NCBI GenBank assembly: GCA_003497135.1
Contig: DNKR01000011.1
Span: 1 to 10,578, forward strand
Origin: Candidatus Uhrbacteria bacterium
GTDB taxonomy: Bacteria; Patescibacteriota; Patescibacteriia; UBA9934; UBA9568
Direction of reading: 5' to 3'
Length of the DNA: 10,578 bases
The position numbers were made by a program, and so were the translations under genes. Positions 5,298-10,578 of the stretch are shown here, piece after piece. Position 1 is the stretch's first letter, and each line of letters begins with the position of its first letter. Below the pieces are notes generated by a model. The model worked only from the letters and a program-made list of their open reading frames with translations. It made no database searches and was not told the DNA's origin.

Positions 5298-7304
5298 TCA
5301 TGACTCATGACTCTTCACTCGCATTTTCTCAAGCTCACGAATCTCATCGCGAAGCAGTGCAGCAAGCTCAAACTGAAGCGATTTTGCAGCGCGTTTCATT
5401 TCTGTTTCTTTTTCTTTTATGACTTTTTCTATTTTATTCGGTTCAGGTATAAGTTCAAGATCAAGAATATTCTTCGCGGTTTTTTCTTCTTCAACTCCGA
5501 ACATTTCGCGGATATTTTTAACTGCTTTTATAATTGTTCTTGGAGTTATGCCATGTTTTTTGTTGTACCCAATTTGCATTGCGCGTCTTCGGTTTGTTTC
5601 GCCAACGGCGCGCTTTATTGAACCTGTGATTTCGTCAGCGTACAAAATTACCTGACCTGCTGCGTTTCTGGCAGCGCGGCCGATTGTCTGGATAAGCGAT
5701 ACTTCTGAACGCAAAAACCCTTCTTTGTCAGCGTCCAAAATCGCGACAAGCGTGACTTCTGGCAGATCAAGCCCTTCGCGAAGCAAATTAACGCCAACCA
5801 AAACATTAAATTCGTTGGAACGAAAATCTGAAAGAATTTTAATTCTATCCAATGTTTGCACATCGGAATGTATATACTTGACCCGCACTCCGCGTTCGGA
5901 GAGGTATTCGGTTAAATCCTCTGCCATTTTTTTTGTCAATGTTGTAACAAGCGCGTGCTCGCCTTTTTTGGATCTTTTTTCAAGTTCCTGAATCAGATCA
6001 TCAACCTGCCCTGCGTTAAAATCTGTTTGCGTTATAGGCCTCACAAACACCTCCGGATCAAGCAGGCCTGTTGGCCTGATAATCTGTTCAACAATTTGCT
6101 TTGACGATTTTCTTTCAAATTCGCTTGGAGTCGCTGATGTGAACACAGTGCACTTTATCCTTTGCAAAAACTCGTCAAATTTAAGCGGGCGATTGTCGCG
6201 CGCGGATGGAAGGCGAAACCCGTGTTCAACAAGCGTGTTCTTTCTCGCCTTGTCGCCCTCAAACATTCCGCGGATCTGCGGAACAGTAACATGCGATTCG
6301 TCAATAATCGTGAGAAAATCATCGCCGAAATAATCAATAAGCGTATGAGGCGGTTCGCCTGAAGCGCGGCCGTCAAAATGCCTGGAATAGTTTTCTATTC
6401 CAGAGCAATAGCCCACTTGCTGGATCATTTCCAGATCATATCGCGTGCGCTGGCTCAAGCGTTCTGCTTCCAGCAATTTTCCTTCGCGTTCAAGTTCAGC
6501 AAGCCGTTCTTTGAGTTCAGCGCGAATTGAACTGATTGCGCGCTTAGTTGCGTCTTTGTTCGCGACAAAATGTTTTGCTGGAAAAATCCACGCGTCTTTT
6601 TCGCGCGAAATTTCGTTTCTAGTCACAGGATCAAGCAGGATTATTTTTTCTATTGCGCCATCTTTCAGAACAGTGCGGATTATTTTTTCTTCGTTCATTG
6701 GCATTATTTCTATCACATCGCCTCGCGATCTGAACTGTCCTCGCAATACATCCGCGTTAGTGCGCGTGAACTGCATTTCAACAAGCCGACGCAACAAACC
6801 GGAGCGCTCCGCAGGATCGCTCTCGCGAAAATGCAAAACAGTTTGCTCATATTCCTGCGGAGAACCCAAGCTGTATATGCACGAAACAGATGCTACTATT
6901 ACTACATCCTTTCGCGTAATAAGCGCTTGCGTTGATGCGTGGCGCAATCTGTCAATTTCGTCGTTGATTTGCGCTTCTTTTTCTATATATGTATCAGTCC
7001 TCGGCAAATACGCCTCTGGCTGATAATAGTCGTAATAAGAAACAAAATATTCAACGGCATTGTTTGGAAAAAATTCACGGAATTCGTTGCAAAGCTGGGC
7101 GGCCAGTGTTTTGTTGTGTGCGATTACAAGCGTTGGCTTTTGAACTCTCGCAATAACATTCGCCATAGTGAATGTTTTTCCTGATCCTGTAATTCCAAGC
7201 AAGGTCTGAAAATCATTTTTGTTTTTCAGGCCTTGTTCAAGTTTTTCTATTGCCTCCGGCTGGTCGCCGGCGGGCTTGAATTTAGAGTGAAGCTCAAATT
7301 GCAT
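5298..7304 (-). CDS. uvrB: UvrB, excinuclease ABC subunit B
   Basis: UvrB is the helicase-like subunit that receives damaged DNA from UvrA, clamps one strand under a beta-hairpin and recruits UvrC. The 668-aa protein is full length (E. coli 673). Walker A GITGSGKT is at 37-44, the Tyr-rich beta-hairpin start YYDYYQPEAYLP at about 90-101, and Walker B DESH at 335-338. SATP is at 390-393 and helicase motif VI QTIGRAAR at 539-546. A C-terminal UVR motif at about 632-665 can pair with the UVR motif of UvrC. The ATG at 7304 (MQFELHSKF) matches the family start. An in-frame TTG at 7358 would add 18 residues encoded by a leader hairpin and is unlikely. No SD is present. It has its own promoter and long leader; the TGA stop lies in a tandem ATGACTC repeat 14 bases from the nested palindrome. 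Confidence 0.98.
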   Translation of the reverse strand: MQFELHSKFKPAGDQPEAIEKLEQGLKNKNDFQTLLGITGSGKTFTMANVIARVQKPTLVIAHNKTLAAQLCNEFREFFPNNAVEYFVSYYDYYQPEAYLPRTDTYIEKEAQINDEIDRLRHASTQALITRKDVVIVASVSCIYSLGSPQEYEQTVLHFRESDPAERSGLLRRLVEMQFTRTNADVLRGQFRSRGDVIEIMPMNEEKIIRTVLKDGAIEKIILLDPVTRNEISREKDAWIFPAKHFVANKDATKRAISSIRAELKERLAELEREGKLLEAERLSQRTRYDLEMIQQVGYCSGIENYSRHFDGRASGEPPHTLIDYFGDDFLTIIDESHVTVPQIRGMFEGDKARKNTLVEHGFRLPSARDNRPLKFDEFLQRIKCTVFTSATPSEFERKSSKQIVEQIIRPTGLLDPEVFVRPITQTDFNAGQVDDLIQELEKRSKKGEHALVTTLTKKMAEDLTEYLSERGVRVKYIHSDVQTLDRIKILSDFRSNEFNVLVGVNLLREGLDLPEVTLVAILDADKEGFLRSEVSLIQTIGRAARNAAGQVILYADEITGSIKRAVGETNRRRAMQIGYNKKHGITPRTIIKAVKNIREMFGVEEEKTAKNILDLELIPEPNKIEKVIKEKETEMKRAAKSLQFELAALLRDEIRELEKMRVKSHES

Positions 7305-7323
7305 ATTTTTTAACAAGCCACAA

Positions 7324-7351
7324 ACCCCCAAGAGCCGGCGCTCTAGGGGGT
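7324..7351 (-). promoter_or_regulatory. Strong hairpin in the uvrB 5' leader
   Basis: The plus-strand arms ACCCCCAAGAGC (7324-7335) and GCTCTAGGGGGT (7340-7351) pair in 11 of 12 positions around the loop CGGC. From the predicted start near 7366 the hairpin would begin about 15 bases into the mRNA and end 19 bases before the uvrB ATG. The minus strand after it is TTGTGGCTTGTTAAAAAAT, not a T run, so it is a poor terminator. An mRNA-stability or translational role, or simply a repeat, are the options. Confidence 0.6.
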
Positions 7352-7372
7352 GGATCAAGTTATATTGCTTGC

Positions 7373-7401
7373 AGTGTAGCTGGTTTAAGCCAAAAAGTCA
7401 A
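7373..7401 (-). promoter_or_regulatory. Predicted promoter of uvrB
   Basis: On the minus strand TTGACT (7396-7401) and TACACT (7373-7378) are exactly 17 bases apart, the best sigma-70-like pair in the window. Transcription would start near 7366, giving a leader of about 62 bases. No LexA-type dyad (E. coli or Gram-positive) was seen around it. Confidence 0.65.
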
Positions 7402-7430
7402 AATTTTGGCCCTTTTTGTACGACTGGCGT

Positions 7431-7452
7431 AAAAAGCGCGTCCCGCCTTTTT
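7431..7452 (-). terminator. Weak terminator after nadM
   Basis: AAAAAG (7431-7436) pairs with CTTTTT (7447-7452) with a further 2 bp after a bulged base. It touches the nadM stop, and an A/T-flanked stem of this type can act on both strands. A second stem lies next to it (7391-7397 with 7412-7418), overlapping the uvrB -35. Stem stability is modest. Confidence 0.35.
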
Positions 7453-7959
7453 TTACATTTTCGCAACTCTTTGTTCCCCTTCTATTTCAAACAAATACTG
7501 CGCAACTGCCTTTGGAACCATTTCTTGCCAGTTCCCTGCTTGCGACATTCGTTTGCGGATTTCTGTTGCGCTTATGCCAGGGACTTCTTTTATTTCCCTT
7601 CCTTCTATTCCGCGCGTTTTCATCAGGCTCAATACCGAACTGTCTCCTGACCAGCACGCGTCGCAAGGCGATATTTTTGCTGCGCATTTATCCGCCCATG
7701 CATCGTCTGACGGATCGTCTGCGAGTTCAAGAAGTTCAACATCGTGCAAAGGAATAATATTTTCGTCTTGCAAAGCGCGCTGGATCATTTCTTTGCGCTC
7801 TCTAATATCGAACGGGTTGTCTTTTGAATTGCTTTTATCAGAAGAACCAATTACAACTTTGACTTTATCGCAAAGCTTAACCATGCCTTTCAAAACCATT
7901 AAATGCCCATTGTGAAACGGCTGGAATCTGCCTATAAATACGCATGTTGGCTTGGCCAT
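7453..7959 (-). CDS. nadM: Nicotinamide-nucleotide adenylyltransferase, archaeal (NadM) type
   Basis: This cytosolic enzyme joins NMN and ATP to make NAD+ and pyrophosphate. The 168-aa protein has the size and layout of archaeal NadM, not of bacterial NadD. It starts with the nucleotidyltransferase signature GRFQPFHNGHL (10-20), whose HNGH (16-19) is the HxGH ATP site. It carries GSSDKS (38-43) and NPF (48-50), which match the archaeal family. Near the C-terminus is SATEIRKRM (130-138), the second nucleotide-binding motif, and VPKAV (148-152). It begins 5 bases after the stop of the DoxX-like gene, so the two are probably one transcript. No SD is seen. NadM could also serve in NAD salvage; no other NAD gene is in the window. 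Confidence 0.92.
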   Translation of the reverse strand: MAKPTCVFIGRFQPFHNGHLMVLKGMVKLCDKVKVVIGSSDKSNSKDNPFDIRERKEMIQRALQDENIIPLHDVELLELADDPSDDAWADKCAAKISPCDACWSGDSSVLSLMKTRGIEGREIKEVPGISATEIRKRMSQAGNWQEMVPKAVAQYLFEIEGEQRVAKM

Positions 7960-7964
7960 AAAAA

Positions 7965-8603
7965 TTATTTTGATCTTGATTCGTTCGCAAGCGCGTAAGC
8001 GGAAAGCGTTGCTACCCAGAACATGAGCATATTGAGCGATCCCGTGCCCTGGATTTGATGCGTTGCGAAAAAGAAATTAGCTGAAGCAAAAGCCGAAACC
8101 AGCATCGCGATCATAGAAAGCATAACAGCGCTCTTGCGCAAGCGCGCGCCTTTGGACCAAACAAGAAGCGCAGAGAGAATTATCAGTGAGGCGCCGAGAA
8201 TTGCTTCTCCGTAGCTAACCAAAATAACATAAATCCAGCTGTTTGCTGTAACAGAATTGAGAAGATAGTCGCTATAAAATTTTATTGGATTGTCCTTTGC
8301 AAAAAATGCGATTGTCTGACTGAATTTTTCTGCAAATACAGGGTCAAATATCTTGTGAACGCCACCCAAAAACCAGATATAGCCAAAAACAAATTGCATG
8401 CCGGCGAGTGCGTATTTTCCGCCAGAAATTTTAGGAAGCGACCAACAATGCGCCAAAATCGCCTCAAGCGCAAAAAGCGCTGAAATAACAAATACGGCTA
8501 TTTTTGCGAATATATCCTGAAAAATGAACAGTCCGGCAATGAGCAAAATAAGGGCAAGAACCAAGCGGGCCGTTCGTTCAAGCGTGTTTAGATTTTTGGT
8601 CAT
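7965..8603 (-). CDS. DUF2892-DoxX-like membrane protein
   Basis: This 212-aa integral membrane protein has about six membrane segments, at roughly 11-27, 30-52, 66-82, 122-147, 155-175 and 187-205. The first pair has the pattern of DUF2892 (YgaP-type membrane domain), with LNTLERTARLVLALILL at the start and HCWSL (52-56) after the second helix. The rest resembles DoxX/DoxD-like proteins: FGYIWFLGGVHKIFDP (72-87), then NPIKFY (104-109) and GEAILGASLIIL (132-143). DoxX-like proteins are linked to quinone or sulfur redox and membrane stress, but the substrate is unknown for most. It is the first gene of a unit with nadM, 5 bases downstream. The pairing may be chance or may tie to redox cofactors. 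The ATG at 8601-8603 fits the family start; no SD. Confidence 0.72.
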   Translation of the reverse strand: MTKNLNTLERTARLVLALILLIAGLFIFQDIFAKIAVFVISALFALEAILAHCWSLPKISGGKYALAGMQFVFGYIWFLGGVHKIFDPVFAEKFSQTIAFFAKDNPIKFYSDYLLNSVTANSWIYVILVSYGEAILGASLIILSALLVWSKGARLRKSAVMLSMIAMLVSAFASANFFFATHQIQGTGSLNMLMFWVATLSAYALANESRSK

Positions 8604-8632
8604 ATGTGAATTTTGTTAATAATACAGATATA

Positions 8633-8659
8633 AGTATAGCAAATTAACTCTAATAACAA
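8633..8659 (-). promoter_or_regulatory. Predicted promoter of the DoxX-like / nadM unit
   Basis: On the minus strand TATACT (8633-8638) is a good -10. TTGTTA (8654-8659) lies 15 bases upstream, and shifted T-rich alternatives give 16-18. Transcription would start near 8626, a leader of about 22 bases before the ATG at 8603. The -35 overlaps the tail of the terminator of the upstream unit. Confidence 0.5.
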
Positions 8660-8683
8660 AACAGCTCCTGTGGAAGCACTGTT
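8653..8683 (-). terminator. Probable terminator of the kinase / DUF3850 unit
   Basis: AACAG (8660-8664) pairs with CTGTT (8679-8683), extended by a CT/AG pair across a 2-base bulge. On the minus strand it starts 4 bases after the DUF3850 stop and is followed by TTGTTA. The stem is short and imperfect. Confidence 0.4.
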
Positions 8684-8687
8684 CTAT

Positions 8688-8954
8688 TTATTCCATTGAA
8701 ATTATTTGCAATCCTTTTTCCAAAATTTCTTCTTTAGGCCAAAACAATTCATTTATTTTGAACTTCATTACATATGTAACCTTTTTTTCAATGCTCCTGC
8801 CTGTATATGATATTGTTTCAGGGCTCCATTCTTCAAGAACTAATGTATCGCCCTCGTTCACATCAAAATCATTCAATCTTAATTCAAATTTCTTTTTACC
8901 AGACACCACTGCATCAAAATATTCAGGCAAGATTTTCTTTTTAACTATTGACAT
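8688..8954 (-). CDS. DUF3850 (ASCH/PUA-like superfamily) protein
   Basis: This 88-aa protein matches the DUF3850 pattern from end to end: ILPEYFDAVVSGKKKFELRLND (8-29), a GDTLVLEEW strand pair (35-43) and YTGRSIEKKVTYVM (50-63). DUF3850 belongs to the ASCH group of small PUA-like beta-barrels, thought to bind RNA or modified nucleotides; a few ASCH proteins are nucleases or amidohydrolases of modified nucleosides. No biochemical role is known for this subgroup to my knowledge. It starts 4 bases after the stop of the kinase-like gene, so it is very likely cotranscribed. No SD. Such domains are common in phages and small genomes, but nothing else here is phage-like. Confidence 0.82.
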   Translation of the reverse strand: MSIVKKKILPEYFDAVVSGKKKFELRLNDFDVNEGDTLVLEEWSPETISYTGRSIEKKVTYVMKFKINELFWPKEEILEKGLQIISME

Positions 8955-8958
8955 AAAT

Positions 8959-9822
8959 TTATAAATATTTATTTAGTAAATTTTTCAATAGATTATATCT
9001 AAAGGCCTGTATTTTTGGTGTGTTGTGCATTCGGACAGAAAACCAAATACCTCTTATAAGATTAAATTCAGGGATGTAACCGGATAATTTTGGAAAACCG
9101 CAGCTAACATAAACATCATCAATAGCGCCAATAAACTCAAAATTTTGCGATTCAGAAAAACTATATTTTTGAAAGTATTCATATTCCTTTGATTCTGGAA
9201 ACCAATCAAGGTGAACAGCAATTGTGGCTGGATCAAAGCCAGCCGGGCCGATGAACGAATCTTCAAGGTCAATAGTCCCATTTTGACAAACATTAAACGG
9301 CGTAAAATCACCGTGGGTAATCACGAAAGGAAATACAGATAATCGTTTTTCAACAATATTTAGTGCACTGATTATTCTGTCTGACTCCAGAGGCAGTTCG
9401 CTTAAAATATATTCAACATGCAAACCTTTTTCAAATTCAGCCCAACTGACCTGACAGGGCGCTGATTTAGTTTGCGCTAGCGCAAACTCCTCGCAAACTT
9501 TGACAAAACTGCTAAAAGTTTCGTTTTTTATTTTTCCAAACTGTTCGGTCTCTTTTGTAAATAGTTCGCCAAAATTTTGTCCAAGCGACTCCTCAATAAA
9601 AAAATATTTATCTTCATATGGTCCCTCGTCTATAAACTTAGCAACAGGAAAACCCTGCGCCGCCATTCTTTTGTGAAAATCAATGTCTTTCTTTATCTTT
9701 GACGGATCTCCAATCCGCAAATATGCGGATTCATTTTTATAAATAGCGGAATCTAAGCTTCGTTGCAGATCAACAAAATTAAATTTATTTCCATTTATTG
9801 TAATAACCTTATCAAAATTCAT
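8959..9822 (-). CDS. Aminoglycoside-phosphotransferase-like small-molecule kinase
   Basis: This 287-aa protein has the catalytic core of the APH / choline-kinase-like fold. HGDFTPFN (170-177) is the Brenner-type catalytic loop with D172 as the likely base and N177 for metal. IDLED (184-188) fills the place of the second metal motif (IDxE/D). The N-terminal lobe has AYLRIG (33-38), EGPYEDKYFFIEE (66-78) and a hinge after it. The lysine that contacts ATP is not clear: an Arg (R36) stands in the usual strand. The substrate is unknown; homologs phosphorylate sugars, amino alcohols or antibiotics, so resistance should not be assumed. I chose the ATG at 9822; an in-frame TTG at 9828 adds two residues. 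The gene starts 16 bases after the tRNA-Gln pair and may be read through from their promoter. DUF3850 follows 4 bases downstream. Confidence 0.8.
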   Translation of the reverse strand: MNFDKVITINGNKFNFVDLQRSLDSAIYKNESAYLRIGDPSKIKKDIDFHKRMAAQGFPVAKFIDEGPYEDKYFFIEESLGQNFGELFTKETEQFGKIKNETFSSFVKVCEEFALAQTKSAPCQVSWAEFEKGLHVEYILSELPLESDRIISALNIVEKRLSVFPFVITHGDFTPFNVCQNGTIDLEDSFIGPAGFDPATIAVHLDWFPESKEYEYFQKYSFSESQNFEFIGAIDDVYVSCGFPKLSGYIPEFNLIRGIWFSVRMHNTPKIQAFRYNLLKNLLNKYL

Positions 9823-9838
9823 ATTCAATTCCGCTAAT

Positions 9839-9909
9839 TTCCGGGACGTGGATTCGAACCACGATTCACGGCTTCAAAGGCCGCTGTCCTGCCATTAGAC
9901 GATCCCGGA
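9839..9909 (-). tRNA. tRNA-Gln (anticodon UUG)
   Basis: The minus strand folds as a full 71-base cloverleaf. The acceptor is TCCGGGA/TCCCGGA, the D arm GTCT-AATGGCA-GGAC, the anticodon stem GCGGC/GCCGT with loop CTTTGAA, the variable loop GAAT and the T arm CGTGG-TTCGAAT-CCACG. The loop gives anticodon TTG, which reads CAA and CAG. The discriminator is A, and CCA is not encoded. The first acceptor pair is U1-A72, the identity element used by GatCAB for Glu-tRNA-Gln. Confidence 0.96.
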
Positions 9910-9912
9910 ATG

Positions 9913-9983
9913 TTCCGGGACTAGGATTCGAACCTAGGTTACCAGGGCCAGAACCTGGCGTCCTGCCGCTAGACGATCCCGGA
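9913..9983 (-). tRNA. tRNA-Gln (anticodon CUG)
   Basis: A second 71-base cloverleaf lies three bases upstream of the first in transcription order. The acceptor is TCCGGGA/TCCCGGA, the D arm GTCT-AGCGGCA-GGAC, the anticodon stem CCAGG/CCTGG with loop TTCTGGC (anticodon CTG), the variable loop TAAC and the T arm CTAGG-TTCGAAT-CCTAG. It reads CAG only. It has U1-A72 and no encoded CCA. The two tRNAs share the acceptor and most of the D arm, so they look like diverged tandem duplicates. Confidence 0.96.
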
Positions 9984-10016
9984 ATGTTGCGCAAGTAAAA
10001 CAAAAAGCGCCTAAAT

Positions 10017-10045
10017 AATCTATCTCAAAAGCGCAGAAAAATCAA
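10017..10045 (-). promoter_or_regulatory. Predicted promoter of the tRNA-Gln pair
   Basis: On the minus strand TTGATT (10040-10045) and TAGATT (10017-10022) are exactly 17 bases apart, each matching consensus in 4 of 6 positions. Transcription would start near 10010, about 27 bases before the first tRNA. The pair, and perhaps the kinase and DUF3850 genes, would be made from it. Confidence 0.5.
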
Positions 10046-10071
10046 GCTGCTAAATCATTTATATTAAATAT

Positions 10072-10578
10072 CTATACTTTAAGATACTTGCGCATGGCGA
10101 AACTGGCTGAAACAATGTTAAGAAGTGCGAGCGCGCCAAATTGCAAGCCAAAAATTAAAATTGAATTTTTAACATAATAATTCAGAACGCTGATTTCTGA
10201 ACCCTCAAAAAACGCTCGGAATTGCGGGTCAAGAACGCGAACGAGCAGAAAAGTTATCACTCCTGTTCCAACAGTTGCAAGCAAGCTGTAAAAAATCGAT
10301 TCAATGACAAACGGCGCGCGGATTAATGCGCTAGATGCGCCGACAAGACGCATGATGCTGATCTCATCGCGGTGCGTGTATATAGCAACCCTGACGGTGT
10401 TGAAAACTATCAGAACAGAAATCAGCATAAATATAATTGAAAGCGCATACACAAACATTCGCGATCTTGCGATTGCGCTGTTCATGCGCCTGATAATTGA
10501 TTCATAATCCTGAAAATCCTTGTCGCGTATGGCGTCGCGGAAACTTGGATTATCAAGCGCCTCAAGTATAAAACTGAA
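10072..10578 (-). CDS. ftsX: FtsX, cell-division ABC-transporter-like permease (5' end outside window)
   Basis: This is the C-terminal 168 codons, open to the window edge; its start lies beyond 10578. FtsX pairs with the ATPase FtsE to activate peptidoglycan hydrolases at the septum. The visible part holds the end of the extracellular loop (about 1-38, FRDAIRDKDFQDY), a membrane segment (41-60) and the cytoplasmic coupling stretch VRVAIYTHRDEISIMRLVGA (62-81). That stretch has the diagnostic RDEI-IMRLVGAS pattern that contacts FtsE. Two more membrane segments follow (89-115, 138-160), then a short basic tail (MRKYLKV). An ATG at 10485 is internal and should not be taken as the start. ftsE would be expected next to it upstream, outside the window. 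The stop is TAG at 10072-10074. Confidence 0.93.
   Translation of the reverse strand, partial: FSFILEALDNPSFRDAIRDKDFQDYESIIRRMNSAIARSRMFVYALSIIFMLISVLIVFNTVRVAIYTHRDEISIMRLVGASSALIRAPFVIESIFYSLLATVGTGVITFLLVRVLDPQFRAFFEGSEISVLNYYVKNSILIFGLQFGALALLNIVSASFAMRKYLKV

Noticed and set aside
6445..7023. 192-codon plus-strand ORF antisense to uvrB
   Set aside because: Ser/Arg-rich shadow of the uvrB reading frame with no start signals.
7305..7358. 18-residue N-terminal extension of uvrB from a TTG
   Set aside because: It would be encoded by the leader hairpin and has no counterpart in UvrB proteins; the ATG at 7304 fits.
7305..7452. A riboswitch upstream of uvrB
   Set aside because: A single simple hairpin with no recognised aptamer core and no expression platform.
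8959..9822. An antibiotic-resistance gene
   Set aside because: Only the general kinase fold is visible; nothing points to an aminoglycoside substrate.
10072..10485. A 137-aa protein starting at ATG 10485
   Set aside because: The frame stays open to the window edge and upstream codons encode more of FtsX, so this ATG is internal.

Overview
The window looks like a piece of chromosome from an uncultivated bacterium with a small genome, most likely Candidate Phyla Radiation / Patescibacteria (Parcubacteria-like). This is inference. It rests on a trimmed UvrA and UvrC, an archaeal-type NMN adenylyltransferase (NadM) as the NAD enzyme, tRNAs without encoded CCA, core genes without Shine-Dalgarno (SD) sites, and many short palindromic repeats. 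TGA ends several genes at sensible C-termini, so TGA is not reassigned to Gly here.

Layout, left to right. uvrC (minus) is followed in the map by a small orphan membrane-protein gene (minus) with its own promoter, SD, leader peptide and tandem terminators. Next is uvrA (minus), then a divergent orphan gene for a 149-aa soluble protein (plus) with SD and terminator. A nested palindrome separates that gene from the convergent uvrB (minus). Upstream of uvrB lies a two-gene unit: a DUF2892-DoxX-like membrane protein followed by nadM (both minus). Then comes a second two-gene unit: an aminoglycoside-phosphotransferase-like kinase followed by a DUF3850 (ASCH-like) protein (both minus). Two tandem tRNA-Gln genes (UUG and CUG) follow. 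The window closes with the 3' part of ftsX (minus).

How the genes fit together. uvrA, uvrB and uvrC make up the whole UvrABC damage-recognition and incision machine, here in one neighbourhood but as separate transcription units rather than one operon. The two orphans sit beside uvrA. They are the only protein genes in the window with textbook SD sequences, which suggests a different origin or a different mode of expression.

The strongest unusual signals are: (1) a palindromic repeat inserted in frame in the UvrB-binding domain of UvrA, with a 15/16 sister core at the left edge of the window; (2) the orphan cassette between uvrC and uvrA, bracketed by two hairpins sharing 19 identical bases; (3) a 9-codon leader peptide whose stop overlaps the orphan's start as ATGA; (4) a strong hairpin in the uvrB 5' untranslated leader. 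No mobile-element genes, CRISPR array or rRNA were seen. No gene-free stretch exceeds 300 bases.
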